Source: DALYJJ01 sp033763935
GTDB taxonomy: Bacteria > Acidobacteriota > Terriglobia > Bryobacterales > Bryobacteraceae
Reading direction: 5' to 3'
NCBI GenBank assembly: GCA_033763935.1
Contig: JANRJO010000052.1
Coordinates: 45,129-109,128, forward strand
Length of the DNA stretch: 64,000 nucleotides
In this document: piece after piece, positions 47,401-53,225 of the stretch
How the letters are laid out: every line of letters begins with the position of its first letter
Numbering within the stretch: position 1 is the first letter of the stretch
Translations under genes and position numbers: made by a program
The notes under the pieces: generated by a model
Databases searched by the model: none
Told to the model about the DNA's origin: nothing
Seen by the model: only the letters and a program-made list of their open reading frames with translations

Positions 47401-47406
47401 CCTTAG
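35461..47406 (+). CDS. giant secreted multi-Ig-domain protein (3981 aa)
   Basis: Starts after GGGGGAA with a signal peptide (RFLASFAILAAVAPSLVRA). After about 120 unique residues come 17 IPT/TIG-like domains of about 90 residues (residues 140-1703; nt about 35878-40570), each with a version of QGQTLNVAVTGQFT, GAGITVNSVTVNSPTS and GLRTVTVTTGGE. Then come 21 Big_5/SbsA-type Ig domains of about 105 residues (nt about 40570-47403), each with GVPVN..I.V.F..PID, ITFTPSAPL and SFTTGA.PDT. Rich in Thr, Asn, Val, Ala; very few Lys or Cys. It ends bluntly in SFTTAP with no anchor, enzyme domain or PEP-CTERM signal. Probably an extracellular fibre or adhesin; partner for display unknown. Confidence 0.9.
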   Translation: MRFLASFAILAAVAPSLVRAEEAVPFAGVPVTLVTPTTPTTGQAGVTNIAVTASNVPTGAINPTQVIVTLTPQAGGTPVNTPALAVTAVVGATQRFTFRVPPTISVATPTNYLVTLAGQTIAGTQFQSSNAALLVINPPASILAFSPSFAARGAIATLNITGAYTNFSAISSRLNAGPGITVNSLSVASRTSLTAVVNIAPDADPGLRSVTVTTGNEVVTAANALNIIVQNPAIASLVPNSAAQGQTVDVLVTGNFTNFGPTTVPNFGQGISIVSITPTSGTQATVRVTVQPIAQIGPRTVQMTTSAFGQVATIVNGFSVVAGPAAVQSVNPNSGLQGASVSVAITGSATNWATGSTTASFGPGITVGNLTVNSPTSATAQINIDPAAAPGARNVVLSTGGEQAVLFNGLTVTAGSATISLVAPATAQQGQTLNVAVTGQFTSFQQGSTTVSFGTGVTVNSVTVNSPTSLTANVTVNPLATIGGRTLTVTTGSQIVTSNNFAVTAGPATLASINPASVPQAQASVNVVITGTATNFAQGQTQVFFGGDITVNGVNVTSPTSLTANITVGAAASVGQRTVSVQTGGEALTINFNVSPRPLVTAINPAAAVQGQSNVAVTITGQNAAFTNASVVSVGQGITVSNVLAVNANTLTAVLNIDAAAVPGGRTVTVTTGGIVATSLSPLFTVTAGTPILSVVNPTSAPQGQTLDVSLTGVFTTFVQGTTTATFGAGIVVNSVTVNSPTTAVANVTVSPIATVGLRTVTVTTNTQQASGNFSVAPSSPTFTISPSSGAQGQAVNVTLAGTGTNWTLATPTLSLGGDIVVSNFIATSNTAATATLTINPGAAVGPRTGTVTTGGETATSINGFNVIAGTPTISLAPTQAAQQATVSVTVTGQFTSFVNGVTTANFGSGITVNSVAVTSPTQATVNVSVAGTAALGVRNVSLTTNGQTVNSTFSVVAGPAILTAVTPPSALQGDTLNVTVTGSQTNFTAGITAFNFGFGITVNSVTVNSATSATVNLTLAGNATVGLRNVTATTAGETASIVNGFTVQPGTPVVSSLSPAAGQQGQTLNVNVLAVFTNFQQGITTANFGAGVTVNSVTVTSATSATVNLSISPVTTTGFRTVTMTTGTEVVLGVNQFVVNAGAFTLASLNPVQGTQGQTLNVAVTGLNTNFDGTTLVNFGAGITTNSVTVTNATSASANITISSAATPGPRTVTATTQGQSAAITNGFTVIAGTPAINIVSPNQGTQGQTLNVDLTAQFTNFVQGATVVDFGPGITVNTVTVNSPTTLTANITIGALAATGLRAVAANTGLENASRTNGFNVLPSAAALLSVLPNTGRQNETVTGVTVTGQNTNWANGTTVVTFSGTGVGATNLVVNSPTSLTFDAVIASNATLGLRNVTVSTGGETPTLNNAFTVQAGLPVIDTAAPNNARQAETLNVIVSGLFTSFVQGSTTASFGDGITVNSVTVTSPTTATVNITIAPNAVVGARTVTLTTGLQIASRVGAFTVLPGLPVILSVVPNVAGQGQSVLVSITGQFTNFTSGVTTVSFGSGVTAGTPTVNGPTSLTVLATVQAGTASGPRTVTVTTGIEVVSLSSGFTVQPGVPAITSISPNGGIRAQNLNVTLTGQFTNWNNSTTVSFGPGISVGGQTAGQPGPVSSASPTQITVALAIDAAAALGARDVTVTTGLEIVTVASGFNVSPTSPTAPTVIRYSPVSNATGVPINPIINVQFSAPIDRNSVNTNTFRLVDPNVGTPIPGTAAVDPAGRVITFTPSAVLAVNRLYQIQISPNQPLKDPFNNNVTFTASNFTTGLSTALAGPAIVTIAPLDSATNVPTNARVIVQFDKAINPLTQSGLSVTAAGTPVPGSWTFTNADTRAVFTPAANLAAGTQFTFTATNTVTDLAGIPLTNPTSTSFTTGATTDTSGITVVISPANGATGVPLNATIRAFFSKPIDPSTLTPDIFFLQDNNTGTRIGATISVDANRLAATLTPVEPLDPFTIHYTQACTVRDVADTGGCATISFTTGAGSDTTAPAVTQVAPAPSSTGVPINARVTVRFDKPLIPSTVTSANFTLTPFGGSPVPASVSYNAANNSITLTPSANLLASVLHTVSVSGVQSLAGLPISAPFTSTFTTGAVTLSCCGSVSSVTPANGATAQPVNTTVLLTFNRDINAASVTSNSVRLLATTSQAANNGVPVNFSFPAPNQVLLTPVNPLPVNATITVQAAFSSPVLDLAGNGTNFFQSTFTTVTGADDTPPSVISVSPADGATGVGRNSTVVLTFSEPVVSSTLNNDTLALFVGAARVGASIATGADGRTAFLSATLPAESDITVIATRDILDMAGNRLADFRSTFRTLVENPGGTVSVSTTRPSNGATGVEPNRSITVFFSRPLTVSSVTPLSFAVSQNGVLITGARTMGSNNQSVVFTPDAPFAAGASIQVFLASSIRDNRGNALSAFTFSFSVQANNAGVAPAIVSSSPPFFAFPGFLPANGVIDILFSKPLDPATVNSANVQLRATNNATVLPSNITLLNGNRTVRIAPSVALPDNGNPGNNYVYLFFSSGIRDTENIPFGGSNPYVYYNGNSDGVAPSVIAFAPVNGGVGVGVNALIRIDFNERLNRTSVTPGTLSVVAGGNPVSYSLQFSNDDSSLTVTPNVPLPGASAVTVTVNGVEDLAANPLAAPASVTFNTAARPDYLAPTLVRSSISSGQTGVPVNSVIVLEFNEPVDPRSVNSSTLYVYDNNFGQALPATLSLSSDLRTITIAPTSPFAIGRAHTIIYGATDLAGNSSNNLNFGFTTAFTPDTTGPQVLATNPVDNALDQPINSQVDILFDEPVQPTSLSSLILLRNGLPVPLSSRTLSQGNRLVSLVPMMPLPSSSNYSLTITEARDASGNLMSGTVTRTFATRAGADLIAPGAPAVAPANSATNVPTNVAVRLTFSEPLNPARFPFTSVSFTTSNTSRVVSFTRSLSSDRLSAVFTPTSPLEPGTLYFFSTSAFIDAAGNNSPGVSISFTTGSGPDTNAPVVTAVSPAYSASGVPLNTRVVLTYDRPLLPFSISNTSVQLTPAVAGTVSVSGSQLTFTPSAPLSASTNYAVATSGVVGLNGIAAAPFASSFTTGTLTYTGSGTVSNITPVNNASGVPVNSVITLTFNRDINLQSATNNSLRLFVSGASPSALAFNLSSPAANQLTLTPVAPLPANATIFVQVSFSQSVQDLAGNNIGFFQGQFSTANTPDGTAPTVLGVSPLNGAVNIGRNTPVVITFSESIAVFPDAQNAPVFSGNSPLGVTRTLSADGRSLTISTTWDAGAVITVFLNGLPDFQGNVLAPFQSSFTVASDLPASPAGVISTRPGNGALVASNTPVTAYFNRDIAPGSVNSSTVIATQNGAPISGTVALINGNRAITFTPSAPYAGGAFVQVFFTSGITDFSGLAISPLTFQMSVQADPATAALSIVSTSLPFFSFFNPPITSNRPVIEARFNRLLNPATVNSTNVQLRGTNNVTVIPSAITLVNGDTIRIVPTNPLPDNGGLGNNYVYLFYGSGITDTNGVAFAGSNPYIYYGTNTDAAAPVLSFIAPPSGAAGVGTNTTIRFGFDERLNPLSVNASTVVVTANGTPVTGTFAFSADVREVTFTPFAPLPGNASIAVTVNGVQDTSGNTASLVNANFTTGATPDFTAPVIQSTNYTNQAVPVNATLVATFDEAIDGSTVSGSLFDFSLGTVAGVTYTVSADGRTVTAIPPANLNPNRQYQYCPSVRDLVGNAASTCTNFTTTAGADNTAPTLVVTAPSNGLTGVSLNARITIQYNEVISGNIGNGVQLTAGGSPVAFTASVSNRTLVLTPSVPLAPNTTYTVNLTGIRDVVGNTAANQSFSFTTGATADTTPPTITTFSPAAGASNVPVNQPINVTFSEAIDPGSILNNTTATYVVLTATGVTVPVNYSFSADLRTVTLTPVAPLNAGAQYTIRAWSPTRDLAGNQVNTNPTASFTTAP
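41556..43542 (+). repeat. six-domain block A inside the giant protein gene
   Basis: Big_5 domains 4 to 9 of the giant protein. They match domains 13 to 18 one for one: SCCGSVSSVTPANGAT with TGSGTVSNITPVNNAS, DGATGVGRNSTVV with NGAVNIGRNTPVV, and ATVNSANVQLRATNN with ATVNSTNVQLRGTNN. This implies an intragenic duplication of several domains at once. Confidence 0.8.
44515..46464 (+). repeat. six-domain block B inside the giant protein gene
   Basis: Big_5 domains 13 to 18, paralogous in order to block A (offset of nine domains, about 2.95 kb). Both blocks include an odd domain with a GNNYVYLF..SGI.DT segment that is found only in these two positions. Confidence 0.8.
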
Positions 47407-47416
47407 GGTGCGGTGG

Positions 47417-49984
47417 TCAGTGCGGAAGGTCCATGGCCCATATGTCGGACGTCAGCTCTAGGAGAACCTGGACGGCCCCCGCCGGTGACGCGACCGGTTG
47501 ATTGACGATGGGGTCGGCGAGGATACCGCCACCCAGCCGGGAGAACTCGACGGGTGGGGCGGTCGGTTTCCCAGAGGCCGGATCGAACGGCCCACGCATG
47601 AGGGCGCGGCTGCCAGGGCCATAATCGCCCTCCGCATAGTAGATCTGCCGGCCGTTCGGCGACCAGAACGGCAAAGAGGCGTTGGAAGCAAGGCGGACCC
47701 AGTTGGCCGTAGGAATGAGCGCCTTGCCCCTAAAAGGCGCGACGTGCAACTCGCTTCCCAGCAAAAAGACCATCCAGCGGCCGTCGGGTGAGAGGCGCGG
47801 CGAGTGTGCCCTGGTGTCCTCCACAATCGTAGACGCCTCCCCGCTTGCGGCCTCCACCACGGCGATGCTTCCTCCGGGCCGCCAAAGGATCAGATAGCGG
47901 CCGTCCGGAGACCACCCGCGGAGGCGTCCTGCGGTCGAAGTCAGCGTCCGCGTTTCGCCCGTAGCCGTATCAATGAGGCGCGTTTGATTCGTGCGGTCCG
48001 TCCCTTGAGGAGGTGAGTAGTGAGCAGCGATTTGGGAGCCGTCCGGACTGAAGACGAGATGCGCGTAGTTCCCGGAGTCCTGAGCCTCGGGTGTGAGTGG
48101 GCGTTCCTTGCCAGTGGCGAGGTCTTGCAGCCAGACGGATTGGGATCCGCCCTTTCGGGAGCAGTATGCAAGAAAGCGCCCGTCGCGCGTGACATCCTGG
48201 TGGAACGTATCCGCTTTCTCGTCGGTCAAGCGCCGTGGGGACGCAAGAACGTCGCCCCGGTCAAGGTTCGCGGGTAGCATCCAGAGGAGGCGCCGGCGGT
48301 GAGGGTTCGTGAAGACGACTCTGCCCGCGCGAATATCAGCCATGGCGAACTCACCGAGGGTTCCCAAGGTGACCGGTCGAGGTTCCGCGGTATCGCTCTT
48401 CTCAATCGGAACACTCCAAACGTTGTTGGCATCTCCCGAAGGCGCCATGAAGAGTAGGCGGCCATCCGGTAGCCAGCCGCACAGATTGTTTTGATACGTG
48501 GCGTACATGCCTCGGCGGGCAAGGTTGTCGATGAACGCCATGTCGCGAGAGCGAGAACCGGTGATCGTAAAGGTTGCCAGCCGATACCCGCTCGCGGGTG
48601 AGTCGCGAACAACAACGGCAACCTCCCTGCTGTCCGGTGACCAGACAGCCACCGACCAGGCCCAGCCGACGGAAGCGGTGAGAACGCGGCTCTCTCCTGA
48701 GGGAAGAGCTTTCACCAGAAGCTTAGATTCTACGAGATACGAGAGCCATTTCCCATCGGGTGAAACAGCCGGATAGGTGGCGTTAGGTGCGACGAGGCGC
48801 GGTTCCCCGCCGAAGGCCGAGACCTCATAGACACCTTTGGGCTCCCGTGCCGAAAAGAAGTAGACCTTTGAGCCGTCGGCACTGAAAACGGGGTTTCCAT
48901 CCGCTGAGGGATGGTCCGTGAGGCGGATTACCCCCGCGCCGTTCAACTGGCGAACGAATATTTCGGTGTTGGGCGAGTCGGAGAGGCGTGAGCTGTAGGC
49001 GACGAAGCGGCCGTCGTGCGAGAGCGAGGGATCGAAGGACTGACCATTTCTCGTGACGCGGGTAAACTTCGAGGCAGTTGAAGAAGACGTAGGAGCCCCT
49101 CTCAGCAGGAGATACACCAACAGGGCGCCTGCCAGGAGCGCCGCTACGGCGACCGCGGGAACCAACAACCGGGACCCTGTGCCTCTAGGCCGTTCCTGCG
49201 CCGGCTCGGCTGCCCAAAGCAGGTCGCGCTTCAGATCCACGGCAGTCTGAAAGCGGTCGTCAGGGTCCTTCGCCAGGCAGGTTCGCACGATGCGCTCAAG
49301 GGGAGTAGGCGCGTCGAACGGAGCCGGCTCCGTTTCCAGAATGGCGGCAATCACGCTGGCAGGGCTCGAACCGGAAAAGGCGCGTTTCCCCGTGAGCATC
49401 TCATAGAGGACGCAGCCGAAGGCGAACAGGTCAGAGCGCTGGTCCGCTTCTTTGCCCTGCAACTGCTCCGGCGCCATGTACTGAAGAGTTCCGACAATGT
49501 GGCCTGCTTCGGTGAGGGGGGCGGTTTGCGTTATGTCGGTCTCCGAAAGCGGGGCTGCGTGGCGCGCCAGGCCGAAGTCCAGTAACTTGATCCCTTGCGC
49601 GGTGACGAGAATGTTGCCTGGCTTCAGATCGCGATGGATGATGCCCTTCCGGTGCGCGGCGTGCAGCGCATCCAGAATCTGGCAGGCGTAGTCCACAGCT
49701 CTCGCCACGGGTAGCGGACCGGTAAGGGGTTGCCCCTCCAGCAACTCCATGACGAGGAAGTTGTCGCCGACGTCGAAGAGCGTGCAGATGTGAGGGTGGC
49801 TGAGCGAAGCGGTGAGCCGCGCCTCGCGTTGGAAGCGGTCCGAGAAACGGTCCTTCGAAATCTTCAGTGCCACCTGCCGGCCGAGCCGGGTATCAAGGGC
49901 CCTATAGACCTGGCCCATCCCCCCGGCGCCGATTGGCGCAAGAATCTTGTAAGGTCCGAGTTGATCGCCGGACGAGGGGACCAT
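47417..49984 (-). CDS. Ser/Thr protein kinase with C-terminal WD40-like beta-propeller
   Basis: 855 residues. Kinase domain 12-265: GAGGMGQVYRALD, VALKISKD, HRDLKPGNILV, LLDFGLARH, GTLQYMAPEQLQG. One membrane helix near 280-305 (VPAVAVAALLAGALLVYLLL). The rest is a PD40/TolB-type propeller with repeated blades such as DGRFVAYSSRLSD, FSADGSKVYFFSA, VSPDGKWLSYLV, FSPDGSQIAAHYS and LSPDGRWMVFLL. Standard architecture of Acidobacteriota kinases; the propeller would be a ligand- or protein-sensing region outside the membrane. Codon and strand bias differ from its neighbours. Stops 10 nt from the convergent giant gene. Confidence 0.95.
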   Translation of the reverse strand: MVPSSGDQLGPYKILAPIGAGGMGQVYRALDTRLGRQVALKISKDRFSDRFQREARLTASLSHPHICTLFDVGDNFLVMELLEGQPLTGPLPVARAVDYACQILDALHAAHRKGIIHRDLKPGNILVTAQGIKLLDFGLARHAAPLSETDITQTAPLTEAGHIVGTLQYMAPEQLQGKEADQRSDLFAFGCVLYEMLTGKRAFSGSSPASVIAAILETEPAPFDAPTPLERIVRTCLAKDPDDRFQTAVDLKRDLLWAAEPAQERPRGTGSRLLVPAVAVAALLAGALLVYLLLRGAPTSSSTASKFTRVTRNGQSFDPSLSHDGRFVAYSSRLSDSPNTEIFVRQLNGAGVIRLTDHPSADGNPVFSADGSKVYFFSAREPKGVYEVSAFGGEPRLVAPNATYPAVSPDGKWLSYLVESKLLVKALPSGESRVLTASVGWAWSVAVWSPDSREVAVVVRDSPASGYRLATFTITGSRSRDMAFIDNLARRGMYATYQNNLCGWLPDGRLLFMAPSGDANNVWSVPIEKSDTAEPRPVTLGTLGEFAMADIRAGRVVFTNPHRRRLLWMLPANLDRGDVLASPRRLTDEKADTFHQDVTRDGRFLAYCSRKGGSQSVWLQDLATGKERPLTPEAQDSGNYAHLVFSPDGSQIAAHYSPPQGTDRTNQTRLIDTATGETRTLTSTAGRLRGWSPDGRYLILWRPGGSIAVVEAASGEASTIVEDTRAHSPRLSPDGRWMVFLLGSELHVAPFRGKALIPTANWVRLASNASLPFWSPNGRQIYYAEGDYGPGSRALMRGPFDPASGKPTAPPVEFSRLGGGILADPIVNQPVASPAGAVQVLLELTSDIWAMDLPH

Positions 49985-50109
49985 GTCTGCGTGTATACTC
50001 TAGCGCAACCGTCAGCGGTCCCACGCAACGAAACGAAACTTCTCACAGGCGGGCTTCCAAAGGCCCGCCCCGCAATGTTGAATAGAACCGGGAAGGAGAC
50101 AATCAATCC

Positions 50110-50469
50110 ATGCCCAGACCCATCCACTTCGAGCTCCACGCCGAAGACCCCCAACGCGCCATCCGCTTCTACGAAACCTTGTTCGGCTGGAAGTTCGAAT
50201 CCTGGCCCGGACCCATGCCCTACTGGATCGTCAGCACCGGCGAAGGCCCCGGTATCGACGGCGGCCTGCTGCTCCGCCAGGGCGGCCCGCTCACCGTCAA
50301 TACCATCTCCGTCGACAACATCGACGACATGATCGCCAAAGCCACTGCCGCCGGCGCCGAAGTCGCCGTCCCCAAAATGGCCGTGCCCACCATCGGCTGG
50401 CTCGCCTACTTCAAGGACACCGAAGGAATCATCTTCGGCATCATGCAAATGGACCCCGCCGCGCAGTAA
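50110..50469 (+). CDS. VOC (glyoxalase-like) family protein
   Basis: 119 residues, single VOC domain: PIHFELHAEDPQRAIRFYET, LFGWKFESW, IDGGLLLRQGG, VDNIDDMIAKATAAGAEVA, and GWLAYFKDTEGIIFGIMQ. Two beta-alpha-beta-beta-beta halves with a potential metal site (His, Glu). GGAAGGAG precedes the start. These small VOC proteins are often annotated as glyoxalase/bleomycin-resistance-like with no known substrate. Ends 3 nt from the convergent peptidase gene. Confidence 0.9.
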   Translation: MPRPIHFELHAEDPQRAIRFYETLFGWKFESWPGPMPYWIVSTGEGPGIDGGLLLRQGGPLTVNTISVDNIDDMIAKATAAGAEVAVPKMAVPTIGWLAYFKDTEGIIFGIMQMDPAAQ

Positions 50470-50472
50470 CGG

Positions 50473-52593
50473 CTACGACCCCGGCCGCGGGTCCACGCCC
50501 AGGTGATAAAAGAGGAACGAGTAGATGTCCGCCGTTTGCTCGATCGTCTTCGCCGTGTTGCTGGCCCCGTGGCCGCTCTTCGTATCGATCCGGATCAACA
50601 CCGGCCGCTCCTTGCTCGCCTTCTCCTGCATCGTCGCCGCGTACTTGAACGAATGCGCCGGCACCACCCGGTCGTCATGGTCCGCCGTCGTTACCAGCAC
50701 CGCCGGATACTTCGTCCCCGGCTTAACGTTATGGAGCGGCGAATAGGCGAACAGCGCCTTGAACTCCTCGTCGTTGTCGCTCGACCCGTAGTCCGCAATC
50801 CAGTTCCACCCGATCGTGAACTTGTGGAACCGCAGCATGTCCATCACGCCCACCTGCGGAATCGCCGCCCGGAACAGCTCCGGCCTCTGGTTGATCACCG
50901 CCCCCACCAGCAGCCCACCGTTCGAACCGCCCTGCACCGCCAGCTTCTCCGGCGACGTGTACTTGTTCTCAATCAACCACTCCGCCGCCGCCACGAAATC
51001 GTCGAAGACATTCTGCTTCTTCAGCTTCGTCCCCGCCTCGTGCCACGCTTCCCCATACTCCGACCCGCCGCGCATGTTCGCCGATGCGTACACGAATCCC
51101 TGCTCCAGCAGCGCCAGCCGCAGCGGGCTGAAACTCGGCGTCACGCTGATATTGAAGCCGCCGTAGCCGTACAGCAGCGCCGGATTCTTCCCGTCCAGCT
51201 TCAGGTCCTTCCGGTGTACCAGGAACACCGGGATCTTCGTCCCGTCCTTGCTCGTCGCCGTCGCCTGCTTCGTCACATAGTTCGCCGGGTTGTATCCCGG
51301 AATGTCCGGCGCGCGGAACAGCATACTCTTGCGGTCCTTGATCACATACCGGTAAATCGTCGGCGGAAAGTTGTTCGAGGTGAACGTGTAAAAGACGAAG
51401 TCATCATCCTGCCGCCCGCCAAACCCGTTCGCCGTCCCGCGCTCCGGCAATGAGATCTCGTTCTCCAGCTTGCCGTCCAGGCTGTACACATACGCCCGCG
51501 TCGTCACGTTCTCTAAGTACGCCGCGAACAGCTTGCCGCCCGCCACCGACACCCGCTGCAGCGGTTGAGGCTTCTCCGGCAGCACGTCCTGCCAGGCTTT
51601 GGTCCTCAGGTCGAAGCTCACCACCTTTCCGTTCTTCGCTCCGTGGTCGCTTCGGATCAACATCCGCTCGCCCACGTTCTTGACCACCCCGAAACTGTCG
51701 TCGCTGATCTGCTCCACAATCGGCACGAACTTCGAGTCCGCCTTCGCCAGGTCCCGGTACCAGATCGCGTTCCCCTTCTTCCCCTTGCCCCGCTCCGACA
51801 CGTTCAGAATCGCGAACCGCTCGTCCTCCGTCGTCGACACCCCGTGGAACCGCTGCGGATGCTCCGGCGCCGCATACACCAGCACATCGTCCGATTGCGC
51901 CGTCCCCACCTTGTGCAGGTACACCATGTGGTTCTCGTTCTTCGCCGACAACACCCGCCCGTCTGCCGGCGCCGGGTACCGGCTGTAGAAAAATCGGTCC
52001 CCCCACCAGCCAACGCCCGATACCTTCACCCACTCCAGCCGGTCCTCCAGCACCCGCTTCGTTGCGACCTCGAGCACCCGGTACTCCTGCCAGTCCGATC
52101 CGCCCTTCGACACCCCGTACACCGCGTACCGCCCATCCTTAGAGAGCGAAAACACCCCCAGCCGCGTCGTCCCGTCCGCCGACCACGCGTTCGGATCCAG
52201 CAGCACCTCCGGCGTCCCGTTCAGCCCTTTCTGCACATACAGCACCGCCTGGTTCTGCAGCCCGTCGTTCTTATAAAAGAAGAATAAGTCCCCCCGCCGG
52301 AACGGTGCGTTGTACCGCGGATAGTTGAACAGCCGCTCCAGCCGCTTCCGCACCGCGTCCCGGAAAGGAATCTTCGACAGATAGTCGAACGTCACCTTGT
52401 TCTGCGCCGCCACCCACGCCGCCGTCTCCGCGGACTTATCGTCCTCCAGCCACCGGTACGGGTCCGGTACCTTCACGCCGTGATACTCATCGGCGTGCTC
52501 GATCTTACGCGTGACGGGATAGTCGAGCCCCTGCGAGTACGACAGGACCGCGGCCAAAAACAGAGCGATGGAGATCCGTCCGAGGGAATGCAT
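50473..52593 (-). CDS. prolyl oligopeptidase family serine peptidase
   Basis: 706 residues from the ATG at 52591-52593, which opens a signal peptide (LGRISIALFLAAVLSYSQG); the frame continues upstream but without family similarity. N-terminal propeller begins YPVTRKIEHADEYHGVKVPD and PYRWLEDDKSAETAAWVAAQ. Catalytic Ser in GGSNGGLLVGAV, Asp in TADHDDRVVPAHS, His in KSGHGASNTAKT. S9A family members cleave short proline-containing peptides; the signal peptide places this one in the periplasm, perhaps for peptide scavenging. Confidence 0.95.
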   Translation of the reverse strand: MHSLGRISIALFLAAVLSYSQGLDYPVTRKIEHADEYHGVKVPDPYRWLEDDKSAETAAWVAAQNKVTFDYLSKIPFRDAVRKRLERLFNYPRYNAPFRRGDLFFFYKNDGLQNQAVLYVQKGLNGTPEVLLDPNAWSADGTTRLGVFSLSKDGRYAVYGVSKGGSDWQEYRVLEVATKRVLEDRLEWVKVSGVGWWGDRFFYSRYPAPADGRVLSAKNENHMVYLHKVGTAQSDDVLVYAAPEHPQRFHGVSTTEDERFAILNVSERGKGKKGNAIWYRDLAKADSKFVPIVEQISDDSFGVVKNVGERMLIRSDHGAKNGKVVSFDLRTKAWQDVLPEKPQPLQRVSVAGGKLFAAYLENVTTRAYVYSLDGKLENEISLPERGTANGFGGRQDDDFVFYTFTSNNFPPTIYRYVIKDRKSMLFRAPDIPGYNPANYVTKQATATSKDGTKIPVFLVHRKDLKLDGKNPALLYGYGGFNISVTPSFSPLRLALLEQGFVYASANMRGGSEYGEAWHEAGTKLKKQNVFDDFVAAAEWLIENKYTSPEKLAVQGGSNGGLLVGAVINQRPELFRAAIPQVGVMDMLRFHKFTIGWNWIADYGSSDNDEEFKALFAYSPLHNVKPGTKYPAVLVTTADHDDRVVPAHSFKYAATMQEKASKERPVLIRIDTKSGHGASNTAKTIEQTADIYSFLFYHLGVDPRPGS

Positions 52594-52672
52594 CCCCACA
52601 CGATAGCAGCCGCCTATCGCTTCCGCACGTCCTACCGCTAAGTGCGCCAGTCCGTCTCGAGTGTGGACAGAA

Positions 52673-52915
52673 TCACGGACGCTCCCGCTCGGCACCGCAC
52701 CCGAACGGTACGTCCTCGAGTTCCTGAAACTCCGGCTCCGCTCCCGCTGCTGCCAGAAAGGCAGCAGACCCCGATTTCCTCGCCACGTCGCTCAACCGGG
52801 CCGCAATCCACTTGTCAACCGACAACCCCTCCGCCGCCGCGAGGGCTCTGACCCGCCGCTCAATCTCGTCAGGCAAACAAACAGTGAGGCGCGCCACGCT
52901 CGTACACGGCGCCAC
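52673..52915 (-). CDS. ribbon-helix-helix antitoxin-like protein
   Basis: 80 residues, GTG start at 52915 or another GTG at 52897. RHH core: VARLTVCLPDEIERRVRALA and EGLSVDKWIAARLSDVARKS, the beta strand plus two helices of VapB/CopG-like DNA-binding antitoxins, followed by a short C-terminal tail that would normally bind a toxin. No toxin gene follows on this strand; the next gene is the peptidase. Either an orphan antitoxin or a small standalone regulator. Confidence 0.6.
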   Translation of the reverse strand: MAPCTSVARLTVCLPDEIERRVRALAAAEGLSVDKWIAARLSDVARKSGSAAFLAAAGAEPEFQELEDVPFGCGAERERP

Positions 52916-52958
52916 GCCGCCTACAGTGCCTACCCCACGGTCCTGCTAACGTGAAGTT

Positions 52959-53207
52959 GTGCCTATGCCGCGTAAGAAGGCGCTCTCCACAACCGATAGG
53001 AAGTCCCCCACGGCCTCGTTCTTCTCAATAGACGCAACGATCGACCGTGCGACCGAGATCTTCGGTAGCCGCGCTGAAGCTCTTCGCTGGATGGGCACTC
53101 CAGTTCGATCACTCGACCTCGCAACCCCAATTTCTCTTCTAGGCGCAAAGAAGGGCCTCCAGCGCGTTCACGAGGTCCTTGGCCGGTTAGAGCACGGTGT
53201 TTGGTAG
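52959..53207 (+). CDS. orphan MbcA/ParS/Xre-type antitoxin domain protein (DUF2384)
   Basis: 82 residues, GTG at 52959 or ATG at 52965. After a short basic N-terminus it has the toxin-binding domain pattern: DRATEIFGSRAEALRWMGTP, ATPISLLGAKKGLQRVHEVL and GRLEHGVW, where family members read LFGDEEKALRWL, TPLDLL and LGRIEHGV. Such proteins pair with RES-domain toxins. The N-terminal Xre helix-turn-helix is absent and the next 19 nt lead to a convergent gene, so the toxin is missing. Confidence 0.7.
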   Translation: MPMPRKKALSTTDRKSPTASFFSIDATIDRATEIFGSRAEALRWMGTPVRSLDLATPISLLGAKKGLQRVHEVLGRLEHGVW

Positions 53208-53225
53208 AGCTTGCGCTTCGCCCCC

